NCBI GenBank assembly: GCA_948474755.1
Contig: CAOLHI010000059.1
Coordinates: 372,001-436,000 of the forward strand
Origin: Ctenosaura bakeri
Lineage: Eukaryota > Chordata > Lepidosauria > Squamata > Iguanidae
Direction: 5' to 3'
Length of the DNA: 64,000 bases
The notes under the pieces are model-generated. The model worked only from the letters and a program-made list of their open reading frames with translations. It had not been told where the DNA came from and did not search any database. The stretch's first letter is position 1. Each line of letters begins with the position of its first letter. The position numbers and the translations under genes were made by a program. This document shows, in pieces, positions 45,449 to 57,075 of this stretch.

Positions 45449-46439
45449 GGCTTCAACCAAACCACTTTGCATGCCTCTTTTTAAAAATCTTTAACTTTGA
45501 ACGTGTTTCAAGAAGATGGACAATCAATGGTGGATTCCTTGTAGAACATGGCAACACCTGAGCATAAAAGGCCACTGAAGGGTGGCTGAATGTGACACAA
45601 AATCTGATAATTTTGGCATTATCATCTCTTATTTATTCTATATAAAAGAAATATTATGCAGGCCTTAAGGAGAAAAAGATAGGAGAAAGTAGTCAGTTCT
45701 TCATAGGGGGAAGAAGGATAAAGCAAGGACGGCAAGCTAAGAGGAACTAATTTTTTAAATCCTGCCAAACCACTGAGGCATAAACAAGAGTACGTATAAA
45801 GAGCATAATCCAATAGGAAATTTTCATGGTCAAATCATCAGAAATGAACGCCTTCCTGTTAATTTCAATGTGGCTTACAGAGGAAAACAGTCTAGTGGAT
45901 TGGACCCACATTTCAGAGAGGTTTTATGTTTCTTAAGTGAAGACATTGAAAGTGAAATGAACGCACATGGAAATGTACATTTTTGAAAAAGAAAATCCAA
46001 GTCACAGCACAAAATGATTATGTATTCATTTTCCTAAACAAATGGATAATTCATCATCCTAAGAAACTGTCAGGTCATTCAACTTTTTTGCATGCATGAG
46101 AAGGACCTTAGGACTCTACCCCAAAACTTCATTCCTTCCAAGAACCAGCTTGGTGGATCTGTGCCAAACAAAGGGAAAGGGACCACCTACAGACAGTCCT
46201 ATTGGTGGATTACACTAGTGGTTGCCCTTTTCCAAGCAGCGGTAAGAAAAGGCAGACAAACTCTACTCTGCTGACTACAAACTGACTTTGCTGACTACAC
46301 TGTACCTATAATGCCTTACTTCCTTCATGCCCAACAGCACCTGCAACATTTTCTTTTTCTCTTGCCATCTATGCCCACCCTGGTGTAGTACACCAACAAG
46401 ATTCCAGCAAATTCCCTTCACCTGCAAAAGATTATCTAT

Positions 46440-46610
46440 GTATGGAAAATAGGATTATGTCTGTGTATCATCATCATTATTATTATTAATATTAGTATTA
46501 TTATATTGATTTATATCCTGCCTTTTTCTACTACTATATTGATTTATATCCTGCCTTTTCCCCAGTTTGGGACTCAAGGCAGCTTACAACAGTTAAACGT
46601 ATTTAAAAAT
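46440..46610 (-). repeat. L2-type 3' end with internal 37-bp duplication and (ATT)n
   Basis: 'TATTGATTTATATCCTGCCTTTT' occurs twice in a row before 'CCCCAGTTTGGGACTCAAGGCAGCTTACAAC', the reverse complement of an L2-like terminus. An (ATT/ATC)n run precedes it. Confidence 0.6.
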
Positions 46611-47439
46611 TAACAGCGTGCAAAAGTTAAAAAGCAATGAAACCATCATAAAAGTGAAATCAGTTAAAACAAAATAATGATGACGGTGACAACAAAAGAA
46701 ACAATAATAATAAACACATTATATAGGGCCTTTTTAAAGAGAAGGAGCTAAATAATCTTTCCAAAAAAGGGTTGTTTATGACCAAGGAACCAAAATGAGA
46801 AAGAGTCAAAATCCCTTAAAAACTATGTATAGTGAGGGAGTGAGAAAATGGAGGTTTACATAGAACCACAGCCCAACAATTGAGAATGAGACATAGGGCA
46901 AAAGATACAGAGGCAAGCTGATACAAGGAAAATTCAAATAGAAAGAGAGAAAAGGGGAGAGGGAAAGATTACAAAAAAGAATAAAGATTAAAAACTGTGT
47001 GTGTCAAAGAAACAAGAAAGGGGTGAAAATAAGGCTGAAGGGAGGGGATTGAAAGTGTCCCTTAAAGCAAATATTTCTACATAGAAACTATAAAGAATAA
47101 ACTCAGAGTAACTAAAGGAATTATAGTTACCTGTATCCAGAAAGCTGACCATTTCAGTGGGAGGGAAGTGCCAAAAGCACAGATGAAGAGAGCAAATTAA
47201 AGCTGTTTTTGTGTACACACACTAAAGAGAGTACAATGGGAGCAGAGCAGGCATTGCAAAAGAAATCAGATTTATCAGATGACTGAGTACTATTGTGCTT
47301 ATGTCATGCTTCTGGGCTTCACTGAAGCAACTGATTGGCCACTATCTGAAACAAATTCCAAGTTAGAGAGGTTGTTATTCTAATTCAGCATGGTTTTCTT
47401 CTTTTCTCATGGAAGGGGTCAGAATCATGCAGCTTTCCA

Positions 47440-47545
47440 GATACTGTTGAACTATATTTCCCAAAATTCCTCACCACTGAGTATGTTAAATAAGGCTGAT
47501 GGGAACTGCAGTTCAACAAATCTGGTGGGTCATATAATTCCCACC
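47440..47545. repeat. Decayed palindromic MITE
   Basis: Arms 'TTCCAGATACTGTTGAACTA' and 'CTGCAGTTCAACAAATCTGG' are partly complementary, separated by 'CACCACTGAGTATG..AAGGCTGATGGG'. Confidence 0.55.
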
Positions 47546-47804
47546 CCATCTTGTTCAGTCAAGGAGTGGGTGAGGCTGAACAGAGATGCATTTTTTACTC
47601 CAGAGAAATAAAACAAGGATTTTTTTTTTGTTTCTAATTGTTTGAAAAAACAAAACAACAACCCTGAAACTTTCAGGGTACCTGATGTATCATTTGTTTT
47701 GATCTACACAATTTGATACAGGTGTACCAATATTGGTCAGTCATACATTTGAGGTATGAATAAATGGACATCGTTACTCATGAATGTGCTTACAGTGGAG
47801 AATT

Positions 47805-47925
47805 CCATTTGACAGGATTGGACAACTTGTGATCCTCCACATGTGGTCAGATTTAACTCCCACTGACCTTAGCCAGTATAGCCAATGGAGAAGAGCTACA
47901 GTTTGACAACAACTGCAAAGGCACG
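47805..47925. repeat. Decayed palindromic MITE
   Basis: 'GTCAGATTTAACTCCCACTGACCTTAGCCAGTATAGCC' followed by 'AGAGCTACAGTTTGACAACAACTG' is another old member of the family at 18135. Confidence 0.45.
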
Positions 47926-48057
47926 TGTTCCCTTTCCTGAGAATCTCCAATTTACAGGATTGCCTCACAAGCAAACAACAGATAGGATTTCCTAAAGGGT
48001 ATTTCCCCAGTGCAAGAATGCATCTGCTTTTCATCTCTGGGACTCAGATTGTACATG

Positions 48058-48260
48058 GGGCCCTCCCACATAACACAATTGTATTATGATTTCATTTTAA
48101 TTGTAATGGTTGCATCCTATGGAATTATGGGGTTTGTAGTTTGGTGAGCCACTGTAGCTCTCTGGCTGAGAATTCTGAATAACTCTCCCTCAGTTGCAGA
48201 TCTCACGATTCCTTAGGATGTTGTCATGGGAGTTAAGTCATAGTGTTGCAACTAGATAAT
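48058..48260. repeat. Old MITE related to the promoter palindromes
   Basis: 'TTGCATCCTATGGAATTATGGGGTTTGTAG', 'GAGAATTCTGAATAACTC' and 'CACGATTCCTTAGGATG' reproduce the order of the longer subfamily seen at 51165. Confidence 0.55.
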
Positions 48261-48427
48261 AAAGCTAGAATACACTAGTCCTCAGAATGGAATTTTGTGA
48301 CACTATACTGTCTTCCCCATATTCAGAAACACTGTACTCTGTAGACAGGAGCCGTCTTGTACTGAGGAAGACAGTATAGTGTAAAAAAAAAACTCAATTC
48401 TGAGGACCAGTGTGTTCTAGCTTTTTA
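48259..48427. mobile_element. Fold-back MITE with ~55-bp inverted repeats
   Basis: The left arm (48261-48316, starting AAAGCTAGAATACACTAGTC) and right arm (48367-48425, ending GTGTGTTCTAGCTTTT) pair with few mismatches, including the shared block 'CACTATACTGTCTTCC'. The edges carry TA, suggesting a Tc1/mariner-type origin. The ~50-bp centre has no coding capacity. Confidence 0.65.
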
Positions 48428-49721
48428 GTTTTTTAAACAGATTTTTAGAATAATATTTTAGAGAAACAGGGGATGGGCTGAGTGGTAGGATACATGAAAA
48501 AGAGCACATGCAAAATAAACCAAAGAAGTTTTTTTGCAGTCATCCTGCTTCTTCTTTTTTTCTTATCTACCAGCATATAAGTATGTTGCTACAGTTAAAA
48601 GGAAAATTTAAGATAAATTATTTATTTTTGCTTGATGTGAGAGGAGAATTTTTCATTTAGAATTACTTTCGATATTTTCCAAATATTTTGTTTCAATTGC
48701 CTATGTCAATTGACTCTAACTTGTAGAGGGTTTTTTTTTTAATCAGAGCGCACACAATCTAGAAAACTGTTTTCAAAAACAAATTTTCATGGTAAAAAAA
48801 AGTTATGTCCATCTTCAATAAAATCGCAACCACATTTATCATATTTTACATAATGATTCTATTAAAGTAAAAAAATCTTTTAAAGATCAAAATAAACAGT
48901 TTCAGTGATTTTTTCTGTTCCTCCATTCACTCAAATTAGAAAATAAGTACAGGCTGAATAATTGTTTGCATTCACAGTTAATGATTAAGCCATGCAATTT
49001 TAGATATTTACTTAAATTTGTACTGAATAAAGTTGTGAAGGTTTAAGATTTGTTGTCATAAGTATAATCCTCATAATTCCAGATAAGAGCTTACTGAAAT
49101 TTAAATACTAAGGTTCAGAAGTTTAACTACAAAGTAAATTGAGAGCTATCTAAATTCTTATGAGTAGTAATTCAGCCAGAATACTTGAATATCCTACTCC
49201 AGTTTTTGTTTGAACATGTGACAGGAACAGCTCTGGGGCAGATGAATTTAATTTTTACTGACTGTATAAAAAATGCTAGATTTTGGCTGAATCTCAGTGC
49301 TGAAGTTGTTGAAGTCATTGTAAAGGGCTGTATTTATCCTGATCCAATACCAAGAATTCATAATCAGTAATAGCCAAAGAGAGAAGTTGAATACCCGTCA
49401 CTGATTTGCATTAGTTTTTAACAGTCCTGTTCTGACCAGTCTTCCCCACATAAAGCAACACATGATTTGATGTTTCTGCTTGCAATATTAATGAAATGTA
49501 GGGATCAGATCTTTTGCTCTTTTAAGTTTTTAAATCCATAGACTGAATTGCTTCAGCCTGCATAATTCCTGAAGTCAGCTTCATCTCTGCAATAATTTAA
49601 CAATAGGAACAAAAGTAAGACATGGTACAATCCTGTACATGTTTATTCAGAAATAAGCCTTTTTGAGTTTAATAGCCTAATGCACAAGTAAACAAGTACA
49701 GAATTGCATCCTTAACCTGCT

Positions 49722-49957
49722 TCTTCTTCTTATTATTATTATTATTTATTTGTATCCCGCCTCTCCATATGGATCAAGGCGGCGAACAACTTACAAATAG
49801 CATGTATTTCTATACATGCCCCCAACAAGCTGGGTACTCATTTTACCGACCTGCGGAAGGATGGAAGGCTGAGTCAACCTTGGAGCCTGGCAGGATTGAA
49901 TTTACAACCTTGTGGCTTGCAGTACTGGCATTTAACCACTGCGCCACCAGGGCTCCC
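49722..49957 (-). repeat. tRNA-derived SINE with L2-type tail, copy 2
   Basis: The minus strand reads 'GGTGGCGCAGTGGTTAAATG', 'GGTTGTAAATTCAATCC', 'GACTCAGCCTTCCATCC', then 'GGAGAGGCGGGATACAAATA' and an (AAT)n tail. It is closely similar to the copy at 24740, with a small internal length difference. Confidence 0.8.
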
Positions 49958-50035
49958 TATCCCTATCCTTTTACTCTGACACTTGACTCAGGATAGCTGC
50001 CACAACATCAGTGTATACTGTGTTTATACAGTGTT

Positions 50036-50290
50036 TTTTATTGTGTGCCTTCAAGTCATTTCTGACTTAAGGCAAACTAAAGTGTACCTATCACAAAGTT
50101 TTCTTGGCAAGATTTGTTCAGAGGAATTTGTATTTCCTCTGAACAAATTTCAGAATTTGCCTTCTTCTGAGGTTGAGAGTATATGCTTGTCCAAGGTCAA
50201 CCAGTTGGTTTCCATGGCTGAGTGGGAATTCAAACACTGCTCTCCAGAATCATAGTCCAATGTTCAAACCACCACACTGTGCTGGCCACT
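50036..50290 (-). repeat. tRNA-type SINE with Bov-B-like tail
   Basis: 'TTGTGTGCCTTCAAGTCATTTC' (tail), 'TTTTCTTGGCAAGATTTGTTC' (body) and 'CTGAGTGGGAATTCAAACAC' then 'CCACCACACTGTGCTGGCC' (tRNA-like head) appear in the order expected for a minus-strand copy. A small 'GAGGAAATACAAATTCC' inverted duplication sits in its middle. Confidence 0.7.
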
Positions 50291-50359
50291 CATATTTATT
50301 TACAGCTATGTAAAGATGCTAGGAATAGATTTACATTACACTGTTACAGACATTCAGTA

Positions 50360-51066
50360 TCACTTAAACTAGGGGTCTTAGTGGATCACAAGTTGAATAT
50401 GAGTCAATAGTGTGATGTGGCAGCTAGAAAAGCCAATGCGATTCTAGCCGCATCTATAGGAGTACAGTTTTGAGATCACGGGAAGCAATAATGCCACTCT
50501 ATTCTGCTTTGGTTAGACCTCACCTGGAATACTGTGTCTAGTTCTAGGCGCCACAATTCAGGAAGGGTATTGACATGCTGGAACTTCTCCAGAGAAGAGC
50601 AACCAAAACGTTAGAAAGCCTGGAAATCATGCCCTATGAGGTATGTTTAGCCTGATGAAAAGAAGGATAAGAGGTGACATGATAGCCATGTGTAAATGTT
50701 TGAAGGGATGTCATGTTGAAGATGGAGCAAGCTTGTTTTCTGCTGCTCCAGAGACTAAGACACAGAGCAATGGATTCAAACTAGAGGAAAAGAGGTTTCA
50801 CACGAGGAAGAACTTCCTGACAGTAAGAGCTGTTTGACAGTGGAATATGCTGCCAGCGTGTGGTCATCTTCTTTGGAGGTTGCTAAACAGTTTGAGCCAT
50901 TCGACAGTGGAATATACTGCCTTGGAGTGTGGTGGAGTCATCTTCTTTGGAGGTTGCAAACAGCTGGATGGCCATTTGCTGAGGGTGCTTTGAGTGTGTA
51001 TTCCTGCATGGCAGGCAACCATGAACATAATGGCCATTGTGGTCTCTTCCAACTGTATGATTCTGT
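50360..51066 (+). mobile_element. CR1 LINE 3' end, longest copy, with internal duplication
   Basis: The translated pieces LGVLVDHKLNMSQ, 'CTGGAATACTGTGTC' (EYCVQ-type block), FSLMKRRIRGDMIAMCKCLK and HTRKNFLTV are CR1 ORF2 C-terminal motifs in several frames. The 'CAGTGGAATAT(G/A)CTGCC' to 'CTTCTTTGGAGGTTGC' segment is duplicated within 50830-50960. The end 'CCAACTGTATGATTCTGT' is the CR1 3' terminus. Frame breaks make it dead. Confidence 0.8.
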
Positions 51067-51164
51067 CTCAGCTGAATCCTAGGGAATCCTGGGATATGTA
51101 GTTTGGTGAGATATGTAGAATTGTCTGGTATGAAGTTTCAATATATGCCTCTGAACTAGATGAA

Positions 51165-51377
51165 ATCATGGGGTCCTTTCGCACTACACAGTTACAGGAC
51201 TATGGTTCTACTTTAACTTCCATGATTGAATCCTATGTAATCCTGGACTTTATGGTTTGCTAAGGGACTGACTAAGAATTCTAAATGCCTCTGCCTAAAC
51301 TGCAAATCCTCATGACAGAACTGTGGCAGTTAAAGTGCAATCACAGAGCTATATTTATATAATGTGTAAGGGCTCCT
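51165..51377. repeat. Old long-subfamily MITE related to the promoter palindromes
   Basis: It starts 'CCTTTCGCACTACACAGTTAC', then 'CTATGGTTCTACTTTAACTTCCATG', 'ATCCTATGTAATCCTGG', 'AAGAATTCTAAATGCC', and ends 'GTGTAAGGGCTCC'. Possible TGG duplication at both edges. Confidence 0.6.
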
Positions 51378-52374
51378 GGTTCCTAAAGTAGCATCAAACT
51401 GCTATAACTAAGCAATGTAAATTCATTCTAGGTTGAGAGAAAACCAAAGTTCTATAAAGTCAATGTACCTCTTTTGGGTTTAACAGAAGGTCTTGTGAGT
51501 CCTACAGTCTACCCCAAAGTACTATCTCAGCACTAAGTTGGGAGCTATTGGTGACCAGGAATTGTGGGCAGGTGAGGACATGGGACTACATCCCAGTAAA
51601 TGAACAACAATACAGGGAAGATTTAGGACACTCTATCCCCTGTGTATCCATTTTGTCTCCCCACTTTCTATTCACTTTCATTTACAGTATCAAAAATGTT
51701 TTCCTGGTTTATTGCTGATTTATAGCAATTCTAGTTTTAATCAATGTACTTGTAAATTTTTTTAAAAAAAATCTGTTTAAAAAAAGAGCCAACTTAGTTA
51801 AATCTCTGACTGTTAAAAAGTTCCTTTTTTTTCTAAGTTAATCCACTTACAAGCAGGCATAGTTGGTATCAGTTGAAACTCAAGTCGGCCTTGCTTTCTC
51901 TTAAACTGACAATATAAAATGGTTATATTATAATGTTTTAATATGATAGTGCTATATAGTTTTAAAACAAGTTGATCCTGTGCACGGCCAAAAACAACAA
52001 CAACAACCAACAAACCATGCCTTCCTTTTACATTAAAAAAGTAATAGTTTCAGTAGTTGGTGATTTTATGAGTCAGACATTTTAAAAACGAACAAAAGCA
52101 GTATTATTGCATTTATACATTGAACAAAGGCTTAGATAGCTATCATGAGGATGAGGTATGAAGTAAGACAATTGTCAAGTAGGAATAATACAGAGCCATT
52201 TCATGCATTACTGCAGTGATGTCAAAGCCATTAACTCTTTATTTCTGCAGACTCTCAACTGATAGTGTTTGGATAAAACAGCCATATGGGCGAAGATAAT
52301 TAATATCTACATACCAATAGAACTCAGTAAATGTGGGCAGGGGGATGGGATTGTATTTGAAAACTTAGTCAAGG

Positions 52375-52695
52375 GTGCATCTGCTCTTCAGTTATATCAG
52401 TCTGATACCACATTACTTGTTTCATCCCAAGAAATTCTAGGATTTGTAGTTTGGTACTTAGAATTCTCTGCTAGAGAGCTCTGCTGCACTCACCTAAACA
52501 ACAGATCCCAGAGTACCCTGATTTATTTCTTAGTCCTTTTTTTCAGAGTATCGTGAGAACTATAGTCAAGGGAGTGCATTAGACCTTCCAAGCAGAAAGT
52601 TCTAAGTACCTCCTACTTCAAAACCCCAAGTTTTCATACAATGGAGTTGTGGAAGTTTGAGAAGTATCAAACTGATATATTTGTGTAGTGCAGGT
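52375..52695. repeat. Old long-subfamily MITE, diverged
   Basis: 'GGGTGCATCTGC' at the left, 'TCTAGGATTTGTAGTTTGG', 'TTAGAATTCTCTGC' in the centre and 'TGTGTAGTGCAGG' at the right match the same layout, with an extra segment in the right arm. Confidence 0.5.
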
Positions 52696-52784
52696 ATAAC
52701 TTTTTTTCCTTCCTAATAGGCCTGGCGTTATTTTTTTTTTTTCAAAATAACACTACCTTGAGTCCCACTTTGGCAGGATGTAAA

Positions 52785-52818
52785 CTCGAATGAATGAATG
52801 AATGAATGAATGAATGCC
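52785..52818. repeat. (GAAT)n microsatellite after an L2-like tail
   Basis: 'TTGAGTCCCACTTTGGCAGGATGTAAA' leads into eight GAAT repeats, the pattern of an L2-like 3' tail on the plus strand. Confidence 0.7.
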
Positions 52819-53099
52819 ATTATTGTCAAGAAATGTACCAAAAATAGTATGAAAAGTGGCACACATATTTTCACCACTACTTAGATAAATTCTAAACATC
52901 TTTACAAGAGTTTCTTTGGAAAAGGTGTTTGCTATCCCTCAAAAAGAGTCCAAATTTTATTAAGCCATAACACATGGCAGAAAGAAACACTGCAGCAGGG
53001 TTAACAAAAATTTAAACTGCCACTTTTAAAAATCTGAATCCTGAAAGTAAAATGCCTACATGAATTGATTAAATTAAAACAAATGAACATTTAAACCAC

Positions 53100-54450
53100 A
53101 AAAGCCTCAATCTGATGCTCAGTGATGGTAGATAAATACAGCTTTCAAAAGGAGCAAACCTGCAACCAAATTGGTTATCTCTGAACCATTATATAGCCAA
53201 TGCAAATTCCTATTAAATTTAATGAGGCTGAGATTCTCGGGCTTTCTGTTTTTGCATCCCTCCACATATCGCACATTTCTTTTAAAGTTCCCATCGTTCT
53301 ATTTACTTTTATCTCCTGCAACTTTATAAGCCTATTTATGCAATCATGGGGAGAAGTTTTCATTGATTCACAGCGTTTCTTTTCTTTCCTTCTCTTTTGT
53401 CACTATACATCTCAGTACAAGATCTGAATTTTCTAATTCAGAAATTGACATGTCACACAAGTAGGATACAGACTTCACCCCTTCAAGCATGTCCTTTGCC
53501 CATTGAAAACATTGTTAACACATTCTCACATAAATTACTGGTAAGCACAGGAAGCAGCCCTATCTTTTCCCCATTCATCAATAGCATCGTCTCCTCCCCC
53601 AAAGAAAACACATTTCACCAAAGATGACAAAATATAGACACTTCTCTTCTCCCTTATGTCTGGAAGCAGTTTCAGAATTTATTCTTTGGGGTGATGAAAA
53701 GACAACAATTTATCAATAGCTCCTTTTCATTTAAATGAGCCAATTTTCAAGCTTGAGCCACAAGAACTCAACCATTTGAAGAAAAGTAGAAATATGCTTG
53801 GTATTTTTTTCCCCCTCAAAAACACAATTCTCTCATCATATGTAGGCTTCAAGTGATCTCAGGAAGGTATTCACAGTAGATGAGCTGCTGAATGAAAGAA
53901 TGGTATCTTTATTTTATTTTATTTTTAAATTATCATTATCATTCTACTCTTCATCTGGAAAGGGCTGGCATCCTTTTTTGTCAACCCGAGTGCACGTGAA
54001 TGGTGTGGCTAATAAGCCTATTAATGAGGTTCCACAGTAGAGTGTGAATAGGTAAATAAGCCTCAATCTGTTGAGGTTCAGCAGGAAGGGCAGTAAAGCC
54101 ATCAAGAGCTAAAGGTGACAGTTTGAACTGAAATAGGAACAACAGCTCCAGGTTTCAAGCTAAAGAAAAGGCAGACAAGGCCGGCATTGAGAAACTTTCT
54201 ACCCCCAACCGAGCGCCATTATCTTTCCCTTTCTTCCCCCCTTTATAAAACCTCTTGAGTAGACGCTGTTTGAAAAGAAGAGGGAGGAAAAAAGCCCTTG
54301 AGACGTGGTTTTTCACTCTGGTAATGATACATCAATAGGGAATAAGGAAAATTAGGACTTCCAATACCCCCATTGCACCCTAACTTTGAAAAGAATGAAG
54401 AGCATTAGCTCTCAGCATATGGACTAAATGGGAAAGGATCCAGGGCTAGA
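53100..54450. promoter_or_regulatory. Candidate distal regulatory region (single copy, motif-rich)
   Basis: I see no repeat and no plausible exon here. It holds a perfect octamer ATGCAAAT (53200-53207), palindromic ATTTAAAT near 53731, homeobox-type TAATAAGCC...ATTAATGAGG near 54010-54030, and E-box CACGTG near 53993. Its texture of mixed AT and short GC patches resembles vertebrate conserved non-coding elements. The call is inference only. It lies about 10-11 kb upstream of the FGFR2 promoter. Confidence 0.3.
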
Positions 54451-54701
54451 AGAAAAGAAAACTGATCCCCAACACCCCCCATCCCCCAACCATACAGAAA
54501 GAGAGAGAGAGAGAGAAATTCCAGATTAATTTTGCCGGGGGTCTGTCCTTCTGTCTTTTCTTTTATTTAAAAGTCAATTATCAATTGAAAGAGATCTTGA
54601 TTAAGTAATACAAGATGCCCTGATCAGGAGACTTTGAGGGTGTGAAAGCAGTTCAGTTAGAAAATAGTTATTTGAATATGGTGAATGGAAAGAAAATCAA
54701 C

Positions 54702-54952
54702 AGAGAGCAGTGTGGTGCAGTGGTCTGAGCGCTGAACTACAACCCTGGAGATCAAGGTTTGAATCCCCACTCAGCAATAAAAGACCCACTGGGTGATCTT
54801 GGGCAAGTCACACTCTCCCAGCCTCAGAGGAAGGCAAAGGCAAACCGCATCCAAACAAATCTTGCCAAGAAAACCTCACAATAGGTTCACCGTAGGGTTG
54901 CCATAAGTTGGAAATTACTTACTGGCACAGAATAACAACAACAACAACAACT
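54702..54952 (+). repeat. tRNA-derived SINE, full-length copy with Bov-B-like tail
   Basis: The head 'GTGTGGTGCAGTGGTCTGAG' and B box 'GGTTTGAATCCCC' resemble a tRNA gene promoter. Then come 'CTTGGGCAAGTCACACTC', 'CCAGCCTCAGAGGAAGG', 'CTTGCCAAGAAAACCTC', 'GGGTTGCCATAAGTTGG' and (CAA)n. This is the reference copy for the tRNA-type SINEs in the window. Confidence 0.85.
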
Positions 54953-55104
54953 AAACACTGACTTGGATCTAGGCATAGTCATACCAGAGTGACTGAAACA
55001 TATGAGGCTTAAGTTAGCCATGCCTGAGTTTAGCAATTTATTTGGGCAGGTCTACTTTACATATGACTGAATTGTACATATTGTACACAATTGTGAATTG
55101 TACA

Positions 55105-55327
55105 CATTTGTGCCTTCAAGTCTCCTGTCAACTTATGATGACCCTGTGAATTTCATAAGGTTTTCTTAGCTACGGAATATTCAGAGCCAAGTTTGTCAGT
55201 TCCTTCCTCTGAAATGTAGCCTCCAGCACCCAGCATTTTTTGGTAGTTTCCCATCCAAGAACTAACCAGAGCTGACACTGCTTAGCTTCCAGGATCAGAA
55301 GGGATTTGGTGCCTTTAGAGTATTTAG
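55105..55327 (-). repeat. 5S-rRNA-derived SINE
   Basis: Tail 'TCCTGTCAACTTATGATGACC', body 'GTTCCTTCCTCTGAAATG', head 'AACCAGAGCTGACACTGC', 'TTAGCTTCCAGGATCAGAAGG', all on the minus strand as in 32838-33048. Confidence 0.8.
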
Positions 55328-56859
55328 GCCCTATTTTGGACATTTGACACCATGCCTAAATCCACAAATAAAAGATTGAAGTGAACCAGATGGTTTCACA
55401 AGTTCTCAGACTGGACTAAACAAGCAGAAGCCCATTTACAGCCATTTTTAACTAGTGGAGAGCTGTTTTGTGAACGCACATAACCAGTGGCCATCAATGG
55501 CTTTCATGTCAATGGAATCCTGGAGCAGCTGGGGGAGTCCAGGGTTTGTGGCGGTAAATCCATGCCAGGTTTTAGTATGAAATATAAAGGAGCACTCCAA
55601 AGGTGCTGCACCTGTTGTGGGGAGAGGGTTCAGCACCATGAACAGCTCCTTTAAAGACTGAGCTAAAACCCAGAAGGCATTCACTGCCCTGCTGAAACGG
55701 AAGCCACTAGTTGCTACCGCACCCCCCCCATGAAAAAAAGGAGAACCAAGGAAGAGTTACAGAAAAGAGTGGCACAGTGTTAGTGAAAAGAAAGAGACAT
55801 ATTTTGAAGAGGAAAAGACTAGCAAGCAAAGGCTAGAGTAATGAAGTTAAAGACAATCCATTTCATCATAAACAGAGATTTGAGGTGAAAGTAGGGGCAG
55901 TGTCTACCAGTAGCCTGAGTGAGGCTGCTCTTTTTATGATATCCTTATGGATATAATCAAAAAGCCCCCAGATCACTAGTTATTTACTCTTTAATTTCCA
56001 GTTTTCCAGATGGGGAGAGGTCCTTTTGGAATATTCTGCCTTATGTGCTCGAATAATGAGTAATAGGTACCCTGGTGGGCTGGAAGATGTACTCTTATAT
56101 GCCTGTTGGGTGGGTGAGTGATGGATGGATAGGTATGGACACATGTGTGTGTGGAAAGCAAGAGAGAGTGGAGGGGGGCATTCCTTGGGAAAGAACAAGT
56201 CACAGAAATTGAGAAGAGAGAGGAGTACTGGAACCTAAGAGATAAGAGAGTACATAATCTCTCCAACAGTGACAGAGAAATGTGGACTTGAAAGAGTTCA
56301 GCAGAAAGACTGATTATATTTTTGTTCTGTTTGCTGTGGCAGACACTTTTAGAACTGCAATCCAGTCCTGGATTAAATAAATTGAATTATCTTCATTTTC
56401 AGCTCATTTATTTAGACACACAAGGTTGATTTCTCTCTCTTTTGGATGGACTGGTATATCTGCAAGTTTGCACTTCCAGCTGATATATTTGGGAATAAAC
56501 AGGAAGTAGAGAAAGATTGCTAAAGGAAATAGTTCATTCACTGGGGAAAATCTATAATAGAATAATTTTATAGGATTGTTAGACTAGTTCAGTGGTGGGC
56601 CAAGTTGTTTATCTGAATGCTGATCCCTCCAGACACTCTTTTCTGGCCAAAAAAGGACGCAACTGCTGCTTTGTGGGAGCTTCCAAGAGTCACAATTCAC
56701 CCTTTAAACAGTTTGCATTGTTTAATACCTTCTTTTTTCTCAACATCAGAATTAGATTTCTGGACTTTGGATTGGGAGGGGCAATTCTAGCAGCCTGTGA
56801 GGACTCCAGGGGGTACCAGAGGCAGAAAATTGGCCCCCAGACCAATCACAGTTGCCTTT

Positions 56860-57075
56860 GTGTGTGCCTTCGAGCTGTCTAGCTGTATGGTGACCCAACG
56901 AATTTCATATGGTTCTCTTAGGCAAGGAATACTCAGAGGTGGTTTTGCTAGTTCCTTCCTCTGCATACAGCAGCTGGTATTCATTGGTATTCTCCCATCC
57001 AAATACTAACCAGGGCTGACCTGATTAGCTTCCAATATCAGACAGTATCTGGTGCCTTTTGAGTATTTAGGCCAC
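56860..57075 (-). repeat. 5S-rRNA-derived SINE
   Basis: 'GTGCCTTCGAGCTGTCTAGC' and 'GGTGACCCAACGAATTTC' form the tail, 'GTTCCTTCCTCTGCATAC' the body and 'ACTAACCAGGGCTGACC', 'TTAGCTTCCAATATCAG' the 5S-like head, in minus orientation. Confidence 0.8.

Noticed and set aside
54702..54780. A true tRNA gene
   Set aside because: Boxes A and B are degenerate, no cloverleaf with an anticodon arm can be formed, and the sequence continues into a SINE body.
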